From contig NZ_VFSD01000008.1 of assembly GCF_014332515.1 (NCBI RefSeq), positions 1 through 64,000 of the forward strand: 64,000 bases of DNA, given 5' to 3'. Each line of letters begins with the position of its first letter. Position 1 is the stretch's first letter. Shown here piece after piece: positions 18,294 to 27,653 of this stretch. The notes under the pieces were generated by a model. It saw nothing but the letters and a program-made list of their open reading frames with translations, made no database searches and was not told the origin of the DNA. The DNA comes from Pontibacter beigongshangensis. Its GTDB lineage: Bacteria; Bacteroidota; Bacteroidia; Cytophagales; Hymenobacteraceae. The translations under genes were made by a program, and so were the position numbers.

Positions 18294-20594
18294 TCAAAGT
18301 GTGTATCTGAGCGAAAGGCCACCATAATAATTTCTATCGGCAGCGGGTTGGAAGAAACGGCCACCGAAGGCGTTGAGGTCATTGCCAAGGCTGTACTTTT
18401 GGTTGGTCAGGTTCTCGGTACCTGCAAAGGCATCTAGTGTAAGGTTTTTGCCCAAAGGCTTTCTAAAGCCGGTGCGCGCGCCCAGAATCAGGAAGGAGTC
18501 TGAAAAAACGGTGTTTTCATCGTTAAGCGGAATATCAGCCACATAATTTGCCGTCAGGTTCAGGTAAAACCCGGGGCTGGTGGCCAGGTCGAGGCCAGTA
18601 GTAGCCATGTGCGGAGCCACTCCCGTGAGTCTGTTGCCAGATAAAACCGTTTCCCCCTGCTGATATTCTTTAAACCTGAAATGGTTGTAGGTGTAACTTC
18701 CCCAAATCTTCAATAAGCTCAGAGCAGCCGCTGGTTCTTCCACCACCGTAAAGGCCAGCGCTGTTTCTACCCCATTCTGCCTGGTAGAACCCACGTTCCG
18801 AAACACGGCAATGCTCGACACCTCCTGGCGGCTCACAATGGTCTCGTTCAACCGGAAAGAAAAGCCCACCACATCGAAACTCAGGCGGCCACCCAGCAGC
18901 AATCCCCGAACGCCGGCCTCATAGTTCAGCCCTTTCTCCGCCTCCAGCTCCTGGTTCAGTACGCCATCGGAGGTCAGAATTTCTTCTTCGGTTGGGGGGG
19001 AGTAGCCGGCACTCACACTGGCATGCGCCGAAATAGTATTGGTAAGCCGTTTGAGCAAGGCCACTCTCGGCGATAGCACCGCGTTAAAATCCCGGACAAA
19101 CTGGAAATCGGTGCCAGCGGCAGCTTGTTGCAGCCTCGTTATGTCGTAGCGGGTGTCGTTGTAGCTGAGGGCTGCCGTGGCGAGCCAGTTGCCGGGCAGC
19201 TTAAACTCGGCCTGTGCAAACAGCAGTCCTGTTTCAGAAATCAGTTCGTCGTCAGACCGCATGGCACCCACCGCACCGCCGTTGTTATCGTAGGTGCGGG
19301 CCACCTGAAATCCTCGCTGATACTCTCCGCCTACCGTAAAAATTGCCTCTGCTGCTCCTAACCTGGTGGTGTAGGCAAGCCGTGATCTGGCACCGTATTC
19401 CTGGTTGGCATTGCGCTCGTAGTCAGTGTTGAAGGGATGGTCCTGGGCACGAATCAGCCCGTAAACCGAGGTGATATTGCGCCACTTGCTGCTCAGTTTA
19501 TACTCATGCGACAGCCCTACATTCACCCCATCCATGTTCATGGTGGCATTCTGTGCTACACTTCCGAACATGCCGCCACGTGCCTGCCGTGGATTTTCGT
19601 TGTACTGCTCCTGGGTTAAGGCTCCCGGCAACTGGTAAAACAGGTCCGAGTATATCAGGAAGGCCGATATGGTTTGCTTTTCGGTAGGGTGAAACTGCGT
19701 AGAAAGGAGAAAAACGTCGCGGTTCATGGCCGTATGCTCGCGGTAGCCATCGTATTGCTGCCGGGTGTACTGCACGAGCGCATTGGCTTTCTCGCCTCCT
19801 GTAGCGGCAGTTACGGCATAGCGCCTGAACCCGTAAGAGCCGGTGGTCGCACCTACCTCCAGCCGGTGCTCACCAGGCGCGGCACGTTTAGGCTCCAGCA
19901 AAATGGCCCCGCCTGTGCCTGCCCCATACATACTGCCTACCGGGCCTTTCAAAATCTCCATCCGGTCGATGTTGCCGGCATCGAGCATGTTGAGCATGGT
20001 CACGCCACTGGCCTCGGTAAGCGGCACATCATCCAGATACATTTTTACGTTACGCACGCCGTACGGAGACCGAAGACTGCTGCCCCGTATAGAGATGCGG
20101 TAACTGGCGGGGGCTCTCTCCTCCATCCGTACTCCCGGCACGGTGTTCACGGCCCGCACCAGCGAGCTCTCGTCGAACCGCTGCATTACCTCGCTGTCTA
20201 CTATGCTTATGGCTCCCGCCGTTTCGAGCAGTGGCCGGTTTGCTTCATAACCCGTCACCACTACTTCTGACAAGTTGGTGGCGCTGGGCTGCAACGACAC
20301 CAGTAACGTTTCGGAGTAAGGCAAACGAACAGAAACCGACCTGGTTGTGTACCCGATCAGCTGGAAATTGAGTGTGGCAGCGGCTCCTTCGGCAGGCAAA
20401 CTGAAATGGCCGTTCGCATCGCTGATTATTTGCTGGCCGGTAGCACCAGCCGTAATGGTTACCCCATCGAGCGGCTGCCGGGTTCGAGCATCCATCACCT
20501 GCCCGTTAAGTACTGATTGAGCCTGTACGGGTTTGGGAAAGATCGTTATCAGCAAGAAAAATAAAACGAATATTGCTTGTAGGTGATGTTTCAT
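18294..20594 (-). CDS. TonB-dependent outer-membrane receptor with CarboxypepD-like domain
   Basis: A large outer-membrane transporter, about 766 residues from the chosen start. A signal peptide (MKHHLQAIFVLFFLLITIFP, cleavage after VQAQ) is followed by a carboxypeptidase-D-regulatory-like domain (about 26-105, VLNGQVMDARTRQPLDGVTI), the TonB plug (about 115-235, with RISIRGSSLRSPYGVRNVKM and EILKGPVGSMYGAGTGGAIL) and a beta-barrel ending in an aromatic-rich strand (YYGGLSLRYTL). It imports a substrate such as a siderophore using TonB energy. No SusD partner is adjacent, so it is not a polysaccharide-locus SusC; an iron-complex role is more likely but unproven. The frame extends four codons further; the second ATG fits a signal peptide better. 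Confidence 0.92.
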   Translation of the reverse strand: MKHHLQAIFVLFFLLITIFPKPVQAQSVLNGQVMDARTRQPLDGVTITAGATGQQIISDANGHFSLPAEGAAATLNFQLIGYTTRSVSVRLPYSETLLVSLQPSATNLSEVVVTGYEANRPLLETAGAISIVDSEVMQRFDESSLVRAVNTVPGVRMEERAPASYRISIRGSSLRSPYGVRNVKMYLDDVPLTEASGVTMLNMLDAGNIDRMEILKGPVGSMYGAGTGGAILLEPKRAAPGEHRLEVGATTGSYGFRRYAVTAATGGEKANALVQYTRQQYDGYREHTAMNRDVFLLSTQFHPTEKQTISAFLIYSDLFYQLPGALTQEQYNENPRQARGGMFGSVAQNATMNMDGVNVGLSHEYKLSSKWRNITSVYGLIRAQDHPFNTDYERNANQEYGARSRLAYTTRLGAAEAIFTVGGEYQRGFQVARTYDNNGGAVGAMRSDDELISETGLLFAQAEFKLPGNWLATAALSYNDTRYDITRLQQAAAGTDFQFVRDFNAVLSPRVALLKRLTNTISAHASVSAGYSPPTEEEILTSDGVLNQELEAEKGLNYEAGVRGLLLGGRLSFDVVGFSFRLNETIVSRQEVSSIAVFRNVGSTRQNGVETALAFTVVEEPAAALSLLKIWGSYTYNHFRFKEYQQGETVLSGNRLTGVAPHMATTGLDLATSPGFYLNLTANYVADIPLNDENTVFSDSFLILGARTGFRKPLGKNLTLDAFAGTENLTNQKYSLGNDLNAFGGRFFQPAADRNYYGGLSLRYTL

Positions 20595-20999
20595 GAAATG
20601 GAGCATAATTTTAACAACAACGTGCAGGCCCGCCTAAGGGTTGATCATTATTCAGGCGAAGGCAAAATACAGCGCTTAAACTATGTTGCTTTTAAACGAG
20701 GAGCAAATTATTTGAGTGTATACCATATTTTGAGGCAATTATATTCTGATACATCTTGGTTCCACCATTTTTAGCTGATGCTCTTTCCGTTGCCCTCTTA
20801 CTATCTTGTTGTATGGTGGAAGTCTTAGCGCTCACGGCTGGGGAAGGGGCCCCCTTTTAGGCTCGCTCTCGCTCAGGCTGCCACTAACGTGGCACCGGAC
20901 CTCTCAAATAGAGAGCCCCTACCCCCTGCGCCTCAAGCCAGAGACCGGGATTTTTTAAATAGCCTGCTCAGGTCATTTATTTGCAAATCTTCTCATCTT
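20595..20999. other. Gene-free stretch upstream of the receptor
   Basis: About 400 bases without a gene. It contains a small inverted repeat TGCCAC/GTGGCA and the phrase ATAGAGAGCCCCTACCCC, which resembles the block AGGCCCCCTACCC in the composites near 35.1 and 39.5 kb. No Fur-like box was recognised. Confidence 0.4.
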
Positions 21000-21107
21000 C
21001 AAATTTCCAAATTGAACAATTAACACATCAGCACATTAAACCATCAGCACATTAAGCTAAATTATTCTAATGAAAAAGCACCTCCGGAGGCTCTGCTGCT
21101 ACTGCTC
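21000..21107 (+). repeat. Composite repeat with CCTCCGGAGG element
   Basis: Order: ATCTTCAAATTTCCAAATT, ACACATCAGCACATTAAACC, CATCAGCACATTAAG, AAATTATTCTAATGAAAAAG, perfect core CCTCCGGAGG at 21081-21090, then CTCTGCTGCTACTGCT. A clean forward example of the full arrangement. Confidence 0.85.
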
Positions 21108-21149
21108 TTACACTCGTGCTGCTTCGCGATGCTGTAACCATGTAAAAGG

Positions 21150-21181
21150 AAAAAGCTCTGCAGAAACTGCAGAGCCTTTCC
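21150..21181 (-). terminator. Terminator of the OmpA/SprF/adhesin unit
   Basis: Stem GCTCTGCAG / CTGCAGAGC around AAA, followed on the minus strand by TTTTTCCTTTT, about 45 bases after the stop of the OmpA-family gene. Confidence 0.75.
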
Positions 21182-21220
21182 AAGCTATGAAATTTAAAAA
21201 ACAATGATCTTTGGTGAGGC

Positions 21221-23185
21221 TTACCTGATTTTGAATTCGGTTCTTCTGTTCAGCTGATGCTCCTGCTCAGAGCAGGGAATCCCATCGATGCAATGGTTCA
21301 CCAGCCTGGTTTTACCATATCCCTTGGCGGTCAGGCGGTTTCTGTTAATGCCTTTAGAGACCAGGTAATCTACCGCTGCATGTGCCCGCCTTTCAGAAAG
21401 CCGTTGGTTATACTCAAATCCCTCGCGGCTGTCGGTGTGGGAGCTCATCTCAATCCTGATGCTCGGGTTGGCTTTCAGTACTTTTACCAGCTTGTCGAGT
21501 TCCCGGGCAGCATCCGGACGGATATCCCATTTGTCGAGGTCGTAGTAAATTTTCTCCAGCACAATGGCTATGCCTGCGGTGCTCTTATCGAAGAGGAGCG
21601 TTACCTCTACGGTATCGTGTGCTGTTTCCGGCACTTCCAGATCTACTGCCTGGTTCAGGAAACCTTCTTTTGTGCCCTGAAAGGTGTAAGTGTTTCCTTT
21701 GCGGCTATCGAGGAAGTATTTCCCGTTTACATCTGTTACAAACACTGTAGAGTCGGATTGCTGCTGTTGCGTAGCCACTACCCTTGCCTGCGGCAGCGGC
21801 GCTTCTACGGTCCGTTTCTGCTCGTTCTGCTTCCGCTCGAGTGTTCTGATGGCAAGTACCACCGGCTCCTGCAGCATCCTGAACTGGTAGATATCGTCAG
21901 TTCCGTTGGCGGCATCGCGGTTAGACGACAACAGGCCACTTACGTTCACACTGTCGAACATAATGCCGTAGTCGTTTTTGGGAGAGTTTATAGGGTAGCC
22001 AAGGTTTTTGATGCCGGTCCAGGCATCGTGCTGCCCGTCTGCCACAAAAATATCTAGGCCGCCCAGCCCCATGTGGCCATCGGAGGCAAAATACAGCTTG
22101 CCGTTCTGGTCTACGTACGGGAAGCTTTCGCTGCCTGCGGTGTTTATAAGGCTTCCGGCATTAGCGGGTTCGCTCCAGCTGCCGTCCTGCTGGCGAATGG
22201 AGTAGTAAATATCGGTTGCTCCTTCTCCACCAGGCATATCAGACACAAAGTACAGGATGTTTCCATCTGGCGACAAAGCCGGATGCCCTACCGAATACTC
22301 CGCTACTTTATTATGAACGAAAGGTTCCACGTTGGTCCAGGCATCTCCCTGTTTCCGGGCACTGAAAATCTCGAGGCGGCTCACATACTCCTGCTCCTGC
22401 TTGTCCTGCTTTACCCAACTGGTAGGGTCAGGGTTTCGGTAAGCCTGGTTTTTAACGAGCTGCGTTCTGGTAAAGTAGATCTCCTGTCCGGCTTCGGCCG
22501 CTGTGGCCGTGGCATTGTGGTAGGGCGCATTTACTTCGGCAGCCAGTGGGGCAGGCGCACTATAGGTGCCGGCTGCATCTTTTTCTGCCTTAAAAAGCTT
22601 TAAATATGGCCTGCCGGTCCAGCCAAATGTCGCGGCCTGGGCACCGGCACCCCGGTCAGAGCTAAAAATAATTCCCTGCTCAAAAGCTAACGGACTGAAG
22701 TCGGCATATCCGGCTGCATTAAGTTGTGGCACGGCCTTAACCTCTGCCACCGGAAGCCGGCTCATGAGTTCTGCCGCCTTATCACAGGCCAGTATCAGTT
22801 CCTGGGCCCGGGCAGCAAATTCAGGCATCTCTTCGCCTAAGGCCATGTATTGTTTCTTGGCTTCTTCGCACTTGCCGTTGCTGCGGAGCGCTTCGGCATA
22901 ATAATACAGGTTCAGGGGGTGCCGCCCTTCCATGCCCACTACTTTGGCGTACCAGGTTTCTGCCTCCTGGCTGCGGCGCGTCAGGCGGTAGGCATCGGCT
23001 ATGCGCTGAGCCGTTTGCAGATCAGGGGTACGCTTGGCAACAGCCTGCTCATACTGTTCCAGCGCCAGGGCAAACTGGTAGTCATGGTACAGTCTGTCTG
23101 CTTTGCGCAGCTGCGCCTGTGCACTGGTTGCCAGGCATAGCATAAGGGCAATAGAAAAGTAAAGAGTAGTATATTTAAGGTTCAT
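21221..23185 (-). CDS. OmpA-family protein with TPR and PD40-type repeats
   Basis: A 654-residue envelope protein. Signal peptide 1-24 (cleavage after AQAQ); TPR-like helices about 28-130 (LYHDYQFALALEQYEQAV, YYYAEALRSNGKCEEAKKQY); a beta-propeller-like region with WD40/PD40 phrases (GHPALSPDGNILYFVSDMPG, SFPYVDQNGKLYFASDGHMG) about 160-430; a carboxypeptidase-regulatory-like linker; and a C-terminal OmpA domain (about 535-654, NPSIRIEMSSHTDSREGFEY, RLTAKGYGKTRLVN) that should bind peptidoglycan. Proteins of this layout accompany PorP/SprF-family genes and are linked to type IX secretion and gliding. Its start lies about 19 bases past the stop of the SprF-family gene, so they form one operon with the adhesin. 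Confidence 0.92.
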   Translation of the reverse strand: MNLKYTTLYFSIALMLCLATSAQAQLRKADRLYHDYQFALALEQYEQAVAKRTPDLQTAQRIADAYRLTRRSQEAETWYAKVVGMEGRHPLNLYYYAEALRSNGKCEEAKKQYMALGEEMPEFAARAQELILACDKAAELMSRLPVAEVKAVPQLNAAGYADFSPLAFEQGIIFSSDRGAGAQAATFGWTGRPYLKLFKAEKDAAGTYSAPAPLAAEVNAPYHNATATAAEAGQEIYFTRTQLVKNQAYRNPDPTSWVKQDKQEQEYVSRLEIFSARKQGDAWTNVEPFVHNKVAEYSVGHPALSPDGNILYFVSDMPGGEGATDIYYSIRQQDGSWSEPANAGSLINTAGSESFPYVDQNGKLYFASDGHMGLGGLDIFVADGQHDAWTGIKNLGYPINSPKNDYGIMFDSVNVSGLLSSNRDAANGTDDIYQFRMLQEPVVLAIRTLERKQNEQKRTVEAPLPQARVVATQQQQSDSTVFVTDVNGKYFLDSRKGNTYTFQGTKEGFLNQAVDLEVPETAHDTVEVTLLFDKSTAGIAIVLEKIYYDLDKWDIRPDAARELDKLVKVLKANPSIRIEMSSHTDSREGFEYNQRLSERRAHAAVDYLVSKGINRNRLTAKGYGKTRLVNHCIDGIPCSEQEHQLNRRTEFKIR

Positions 23186-23203
23186 ATAATCTGATGCTAA
23201 AAA

Positions 23204-24136
23204 TTAAAAGTATTGAGGGGTGAGCATAGGAGCATCTTTTTTCCCGAACAGGTAATACCCTACCGAGATCTCGTGCGTGCTAACTCCTCTGAAATCATTC
23301 AGCATTACATCATAAGCATACCCCAGCCTGAATGATCTGTTTACATGAAGTTCTCCGATCAGCGCCACAGCTGTTCTGTTGCGGGCATCTGTTGCAGGGT
23401 TGTCGTTGAAGAGGTTCATGCTGGTGCGGTAGGAGCTGCCCAGCCACAAAATCTCTTTAATCAGCAGAAAAGCATTCAGGTCCACGTTGGCGGGCGCGTT
23501 AAAGTCTTCTTTCACGAGTACGCTTGGCTTAAACTTCAGGGAGCTGCTCAGGTCGAATACGTAGCCGGAGGTGAAGAAATAGTGCCTGTGGGTGGTCAGG
23601 GCCATGTTATCGCTAAACTGCAGCAGGTTAGAGGCCGACACTCCGGCGTAGAAACGGCTCGTGTTAAAATACATCCCCAGTTTCACGTCTGGTTGCAGGG
23701 CTGTCTGGTTTCCTGTCGGAATCGACGGATCATCCATAATCCCTAATTCGTTGCCGTTCATAGAACGCTGTATGAAGCCCGGTGCCACCCCTAAACTTAG
23801 GGTAGCCCCCTCACTTAGTGGCACCCTGGCCGCCACATTGGCATAAGCCGAGAGGTTTGTGAGTGCCCCAATCTTATCTCGGGAAATATCCAGGCCCACA
23901 CCAAGTCTATTTTTGGCCACCAGCCCATCTACGAGCAGGCTGCTGGTAGTGGGTGCTCCCTCCACCGATGCCCATTGAGAGCGGTGAAAAGCATTGAAGT
24001 TAAGCACCTGCTTGCTCCCGGTATAAGCCGGGTTAATGGCCATGCTGTTAAAAATGTATTGCGAGTACTGTGGGTTTTGCTGGGCACTTGCCACAAACGT
24101 CAGCAGAAGGGCCAGCAGCGTATAAAGTAATTTCAT
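23204..24136 (-). CDS. PorP/SprF-family outer-membrane protein
   Basis: A 310-residue outer-membrane beta-barrel of the PorP/SprF family. After a signal peptide (cleavage near VASAQQ) it has the family hallmark NPQYSQYIFNSMAINPAYTG and HRSQWASVEGAP, then repeated strands and the C-terminal GYYLFG. Proteins of this family are needed for secretion or surface attachment of partners with type B (gliding-associated) C-terminal domains, for example SprF for SprB in Flavobacterium. The partner here is most likely the adhesin encoded immediately upstream, about 36 bases away on the same strand. Confidence 0.93.
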   Translation of the reverse strand: MKLLYTLLALLLTFVASAQQNPQYSQYIFNSMAINPAYTGSKQVLNFNAFHRSQWASVEGAPTTSSLLVDGLVAKNRLGVGLDISRDKIGALTNLSAYANVAARVPLSEGATLSLGVAPGFIQRSMNGNELGIMDDPSIPTGNQTALQPDVKLGMYFNTSRFYAGVSASNLLQFSDNMALTTHRHYFFTSGYVFDLSSSLKFKPSVLVKEDFNAPANVDLNAFLLIKEILWLGSSYRTSMNLFNDNPATDARNRTAVALIGELHVNRSFRLGYAYDVMLNDFRGVSTHEISVGYYLFGKKDAPMLTPQYF

Positions 24137-24172
24137 ATTCTGATTCGTATTATATTATTATCACCTCTGAGC

Positions 24173-27058
24173 CTATCGGAAGATCATGACATAGCCCGTA
24201 TATTCCCGGCTGGTATTATCGCACTGCTGCACGCTTACTCTGTAGAAGTATGTTCCCGCTTCCAGGCCATTGCCATTCCAGTCGTTCTGGTAATTGGTTT
24301 TGCGGTAAACCTCCGATCCCCATCGGTTAAACAGCGTTACCTGGTTTGCGTATTTGGTGATATTGGAGACAGCCCAGTTATCGTTAATGCCATCGCCATT
24401 CGGGCTAAAGGCTTTCGGAAACTCCAGTGCTCCATCAGCACGGGCCAGGTCTATGGCAGTTCTAACTAGAGGGGCATCGCAAACGCCGTTGCTGGTTACC
24501 AGCGTTACATCCCCAAAGGCATTCGGCGAATCGGCCCGCACCCGGATAGAGGCAGTTCCCTGGCCAGAAAGAATAGTAAAGCCATTCGGTACGCTCCAAG
24601 TATAAGAAGTAGTTCCGGCAACCGGGCTGACGCTATAGCTAAGGCCATTACAGATGTCGCTGTTGTCGGCAATGTTCGCTGCGGTCACTGGCGGCACAGC
24701 CGTAACATTTTGCGTAGCTTCTCCTGCGCCGCAGGCGTTAGCCACAACCACCGAAACGGCGCCATTGGCTGTTCCTGTTGTTACGGTAATGCTGTTTGTT
24801 CCCTGGCCAGCGGTAATAACCCAGCCGGCAGGAACAGACCAATTGTAGCTAGAAGCTCTTGCTACAGCACCTATGGAGTACTGCAGGCCGGTAGTTCCCG
24901 CACAGCTCGAGGCTGGCCCTGCTACGGTTCCTACTGCACCCAATGATTCTGATGCCGTAACATTTAAGGTAGTAAAGGTGCTCTCGCCGCAGCCGTTAAT
25001 TGCTCTTACCGAGACAACACCGGCACCGCTGCCTGCTGTAGCGGTAACAGAAGTGCCCGTATTATCACCGTTAATTGCCCAGTCTGTGCCGGTCACGCTC
25101 CACTCGTAGCTCGCGGCATTGCTAACCGGGCTGATGCTGTAAGTAAGCTGCTCTCCGATACAGGCGCCGCCACCTGCCGAAATAGCTCCGGGTGCGGCAG
25201 GTGCGCCGGCCGAAACAACTACGGTAACAGGCGTGGCAGAAATTTCTCCGCAGGAGTTGGTAGCGGTGAGCGTAAGCGAGCCGGTAGTTGCGGCATCAAA
25301 GCGTACACGAATCTGTTGACGGCCGTTTACTGTTTCCTGGCCTAACACCGTCCAGTTGCCCGAATAGTCCCAGGCATATTCCGCACCAGCAAGGGCAGGC
25401 ACAGCATAAGTTGCCTCGCTCCCCGCACAGATGGCGGCAGGTCCCTCGATGGCACCTACAGCGGCAAGCGGTGTTGTAATGGCAATGGTGGTAGTGGCAG
25501 GAGGGCTCGTGAGCAAACAGCTGTTGCTGGCCATCACTGTTAAGGTGCCGCCGGTGCTGCCTGCTCTAACAGTAACGGTACTGCCAGTGCTGTTCACTAA
25601 TTGTAACCCGCCGGTAACAGCCCAGGCGTAGGTTAAGTCTGCACTGGCGCCCGTTATGGTATAGGTGGCTTCGCCATTAGCGCATATGGCTGCTGGCCCG
25701 CTAACAGTTGGGGCAGTTGGAACAGCGCTTAACAGCCCGATGGTTTGTGTGGCAGTGTAGGTGTCGCCGCACTGGTCTGTTACGCGCACGGTTAAGGTTC
25801 CTCCTGTTAAACCGGCACCAGGCCCTACTACTACTTTATTGCCGGTCTGTGACAAAATTGATAGCCCACCTGTTACTTCATAGGCATAAGTACCGCCTAC
25901 TACCTCCGTTACTGTATAGTTTAAGGAAGTAACCCCCGGGCAGAAAGAGGCATCCCCCGTGATGGTCAGGTCCGGATTTGTACATATCACGACAATAGGA
26001 TCTTCATCTTCGTCATCTTCCGGGTCAGGATCCGGCGTGTCGGAAATAACCACCACATTGTTGACCAGGTTACCGGCTGCCAGAATCTTGAAGGTAATGG
26101 TGAGCGTGGCCGATGTCTCTGCTTCTATGTCTCCCACAAGCCATACATTTGTTTGCGGGTCGTATGTTCCTTTAGATGGCGTAGCGTTTACAAATTCAAG
26201 GGTACTGGGAAACTGTTCGCTTACACGCACATTGGTAGCAGTACCGGAGCCTTCGCCGCTGTTACGTGCCGTAATAACATAGGTAACTGTACCGCCAACG
26301 GTGTAGCGGCCCTCTGCGGGCTGTGCCACTTTGGTTACGCCAAGGTTAGCAAAAACAATAGTGGTGAGGTAGATGTTGTTATTGTTCAGGTTTACGCTAC
26401 TGTTTAAGGATATGGCGCTGCCGATGAGGCTGGCCCCGGAACGGAGCGTAACACTTTCCTGCGCCACAATGCTGCCCATCAGTAATGTAGATACCCCGAT
26501 ATCGGCTTTACCTTTTACAACCCACAGGATGTTCTTTGCCTGTGTTCCGTTCTGCGGGAGCACGCCGGCGCTGGTAGTTCCTGGCGAGGCCGGAGAAGTG
26601 GACGCAAAGTCGCCGTCTATGATAAAGATGAACTGAGAGTCAAAACTCAGCTGCCCATCCAGGATCAGGATATCCGTCAGGGTTGCGTTTCCGGGTATGT
26701 AGTAAACCCCGGGCGTTAAAATCTGCTTTTTGCCAATTACATTGCCCAACTGCCTGGTAACCGGCCTTGCAGAAAGCTCCTCGTAAGCCTGCTGTGCAAC
26801 AGCCTGTGCATTTGCTGCTGTATTAGACCCAAGCTCCCTAACACCAGAAACAACCAGCCCATTTCCCGGATCAACTATCCGGTTACCGGGATGAATGCCC
26901 AGGTTGCCACCCACACTGGTAGTGCCGGTATTGGTAACTTCTGTAGCTGCCAACACAGAATAATTACCTGCATTTCCTAAAATAGACTCTGTTTGGGCGT
27001 AACCTACTTGTAGGACTAGTGACAGGGAAGTACATAAAAGAGTAAAAAATTTAAGCAT
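24173..27058 (-). CDS. Ice-binding-domain (DUF3494) adhesin with gliding-type C-terminal domain
   Basis: A 961-residue secreted modular protein. Signal peptide 1-21 (ends GYAQ). Residues about 24-232 match the DUF3494 ice-binding beta-helix: LAATEVTNTGTTSVGGNLGI, LTPGVYYIPGNATLTDILIL, FIFIIDGDFAS and VGSIVAQESVTLRSGAS-like ladders. A DUF11-type domain follows (about 235-350, VTYVITARNSGEGSGTATNV), an acidic linker (DPDPEDDEDEDP), then five or six PKD/Ig-like repeats (each near AICANGEATYTI or similar) to about 870. The end (AFSPNGDGINDNWAVSN ... GLEAGTYFYRV) is the gliding-motility-associated type B domain that routes proteins through the type IX system. It leads an operon with a SprF-family and an OmpA-family gene. 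DUF3494 does not prove ice binding; some act as adhesins. Confidence 0.92.
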   Translation of the reverse strand: MLKFFTLLCTSLSLVLQVGYAQTESILGNAGNYSVLAATEVTNTGTTSVGGNLGIHPGNRIVDPGNGLVVSGVRELGSNTAANAQAVAQQAYEELSARPVTRQLGNVIGKKQILTPGVYYIPGNATLTDILILDGQLSFDSQFIFIIDGDFASTSPASPGTTSAGVLPQNGTQAKNILWVVKGKADIGVSTLLMGSIVAQESVTLRSGASLIGSAISLNSSVNLNNNNIYLTTIVFANLGVTKVAQPAEGRYTVGGTVTYVITARNSGEGSGTATNVRVSEQFPSTLEFVNATPSKGTYDPQTNVWLVGDIEAETSATLTITFKILAAGNLVNNVVVISDTPDPDPEDDEDEDPIVVICTNPDLTITGDASFCPGVTSLNYTVTEVVGGTYAYEVTGGLSILSQTGNKVVVGPGAGLTGGTLTVRVTDQCGDTYTATQTIGLLSAVPTAPTVSGPAAICANGEATYTITGASADLTYAWAVTGGLQLVNSTGSTVTVRAGSTGGTLTVMASNSCLLTSPPATTTIAITTPLAAVGAIEGPAAICAGSEATYAVPALAGAEYAWDYSGNWTVLGQETVNGRQQIRVRFDAATTGSLTLTATNSCGEISATPVTVVVSAGAPAAPGAISAGGGACIGEQLTYSISPVSNAASYEWSVTGTDWAINGDNTGTSVTATAGSGAGVVSVRAINGCGESTFTTLNVTASESLGAVGTVAGPASSCAGTTGLQYSIGAVARASSYNWSVPAGWVITAGQGTNSITVTTGTANGAVSVVVANACGAGEATQNVTAVPPVTAANIADNSDICNGLSYSVSPVAGTTSYTWSVPNGFTILSGQGTASIRVRADSPNAFGDVTLVTSNGVCDAPLVRTAIDLARADGALEFPKAFSPNGDGINDNWAVSNITKYANQVTLFNRWGSEVYRKTNYQNDWNGNGLEAGTYFYRVSVQQCDNTSREYTGYVMIFR

Positions 27059-27515
27059 ATAAATTATCTAAATTAAAATCAACAGAGTTCTATATATTTA
27101 TATTAATATATTGCACCGGTTCCATTTACTTAAAAAATCATGAGTAAGTTTTAAATAAATGAAATATTATATAACAAGGTGCATAAAAGCACTTTAATAA
27201 CCATAAAACAATATTTTTCGCCTTAAAAAAGCTTCACATTATAGCACTCACTCTTTGGAAACATTTTACAAACATAATTGTATTATATTTCAAAAATATA
27301 AAAAAGATTAAATATTTATTTCATATTGTTTTGCTGCAACAGCCTGTTTCCCTGATGAATAAGTGCCATTTATTGAACATTTAGCGGACAGGTGGCCTTG
27401 AGTGCTTTTATAAACCTTACCTATGTTACCTGCATATCGGCAGGACATTACCAACAGAAAGCATCTGAAAGAAAGGTGTTTACACTTTAACTATTTAACA
27501 GGTGTTAGCGCCACA
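27059..27515. promoter_or_regulatory. AT-rich upstream region of the adhesin operon
   Basis: About 450 bases, far richer in A+T than the surroundings. On the minus strand TATGTTTG (27276-27269) and TATTTTTG (27298-27291) both match the -7 box TAnnTTTG exactly; neither has TTTG at 19 bases. If used, the leader would exceed 190 bases. The composition suggests bending or silencing by a nucleoid protein, which is inference. Confidence 0.4.
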
Positions 27516-27516
27516 T

Positions 27517-27554
27517 AAAAAGGGCTACCCTATTTTTCCGGGGTAGCCCTTTTT
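27517..27554 (-). terminator. Terminator after lipA
   Basis: Fourteen-base-pair stem AAAAAGGGCTACCC / GGGTAGCCCTTTTT with a ten-base loop, about 100 bases past the lipA stop; symmetric enough to work in both directions. Confidence 0.8.
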
Positions 27555-27653
27555 GGACAACTATATTTTGAACACATGCAGATATTTATCAAAAAAAATC
27601 TGCACGCATTAGTTATTTAACGTTGGCATAACAACCACTGGGGCCAAGAAGCC

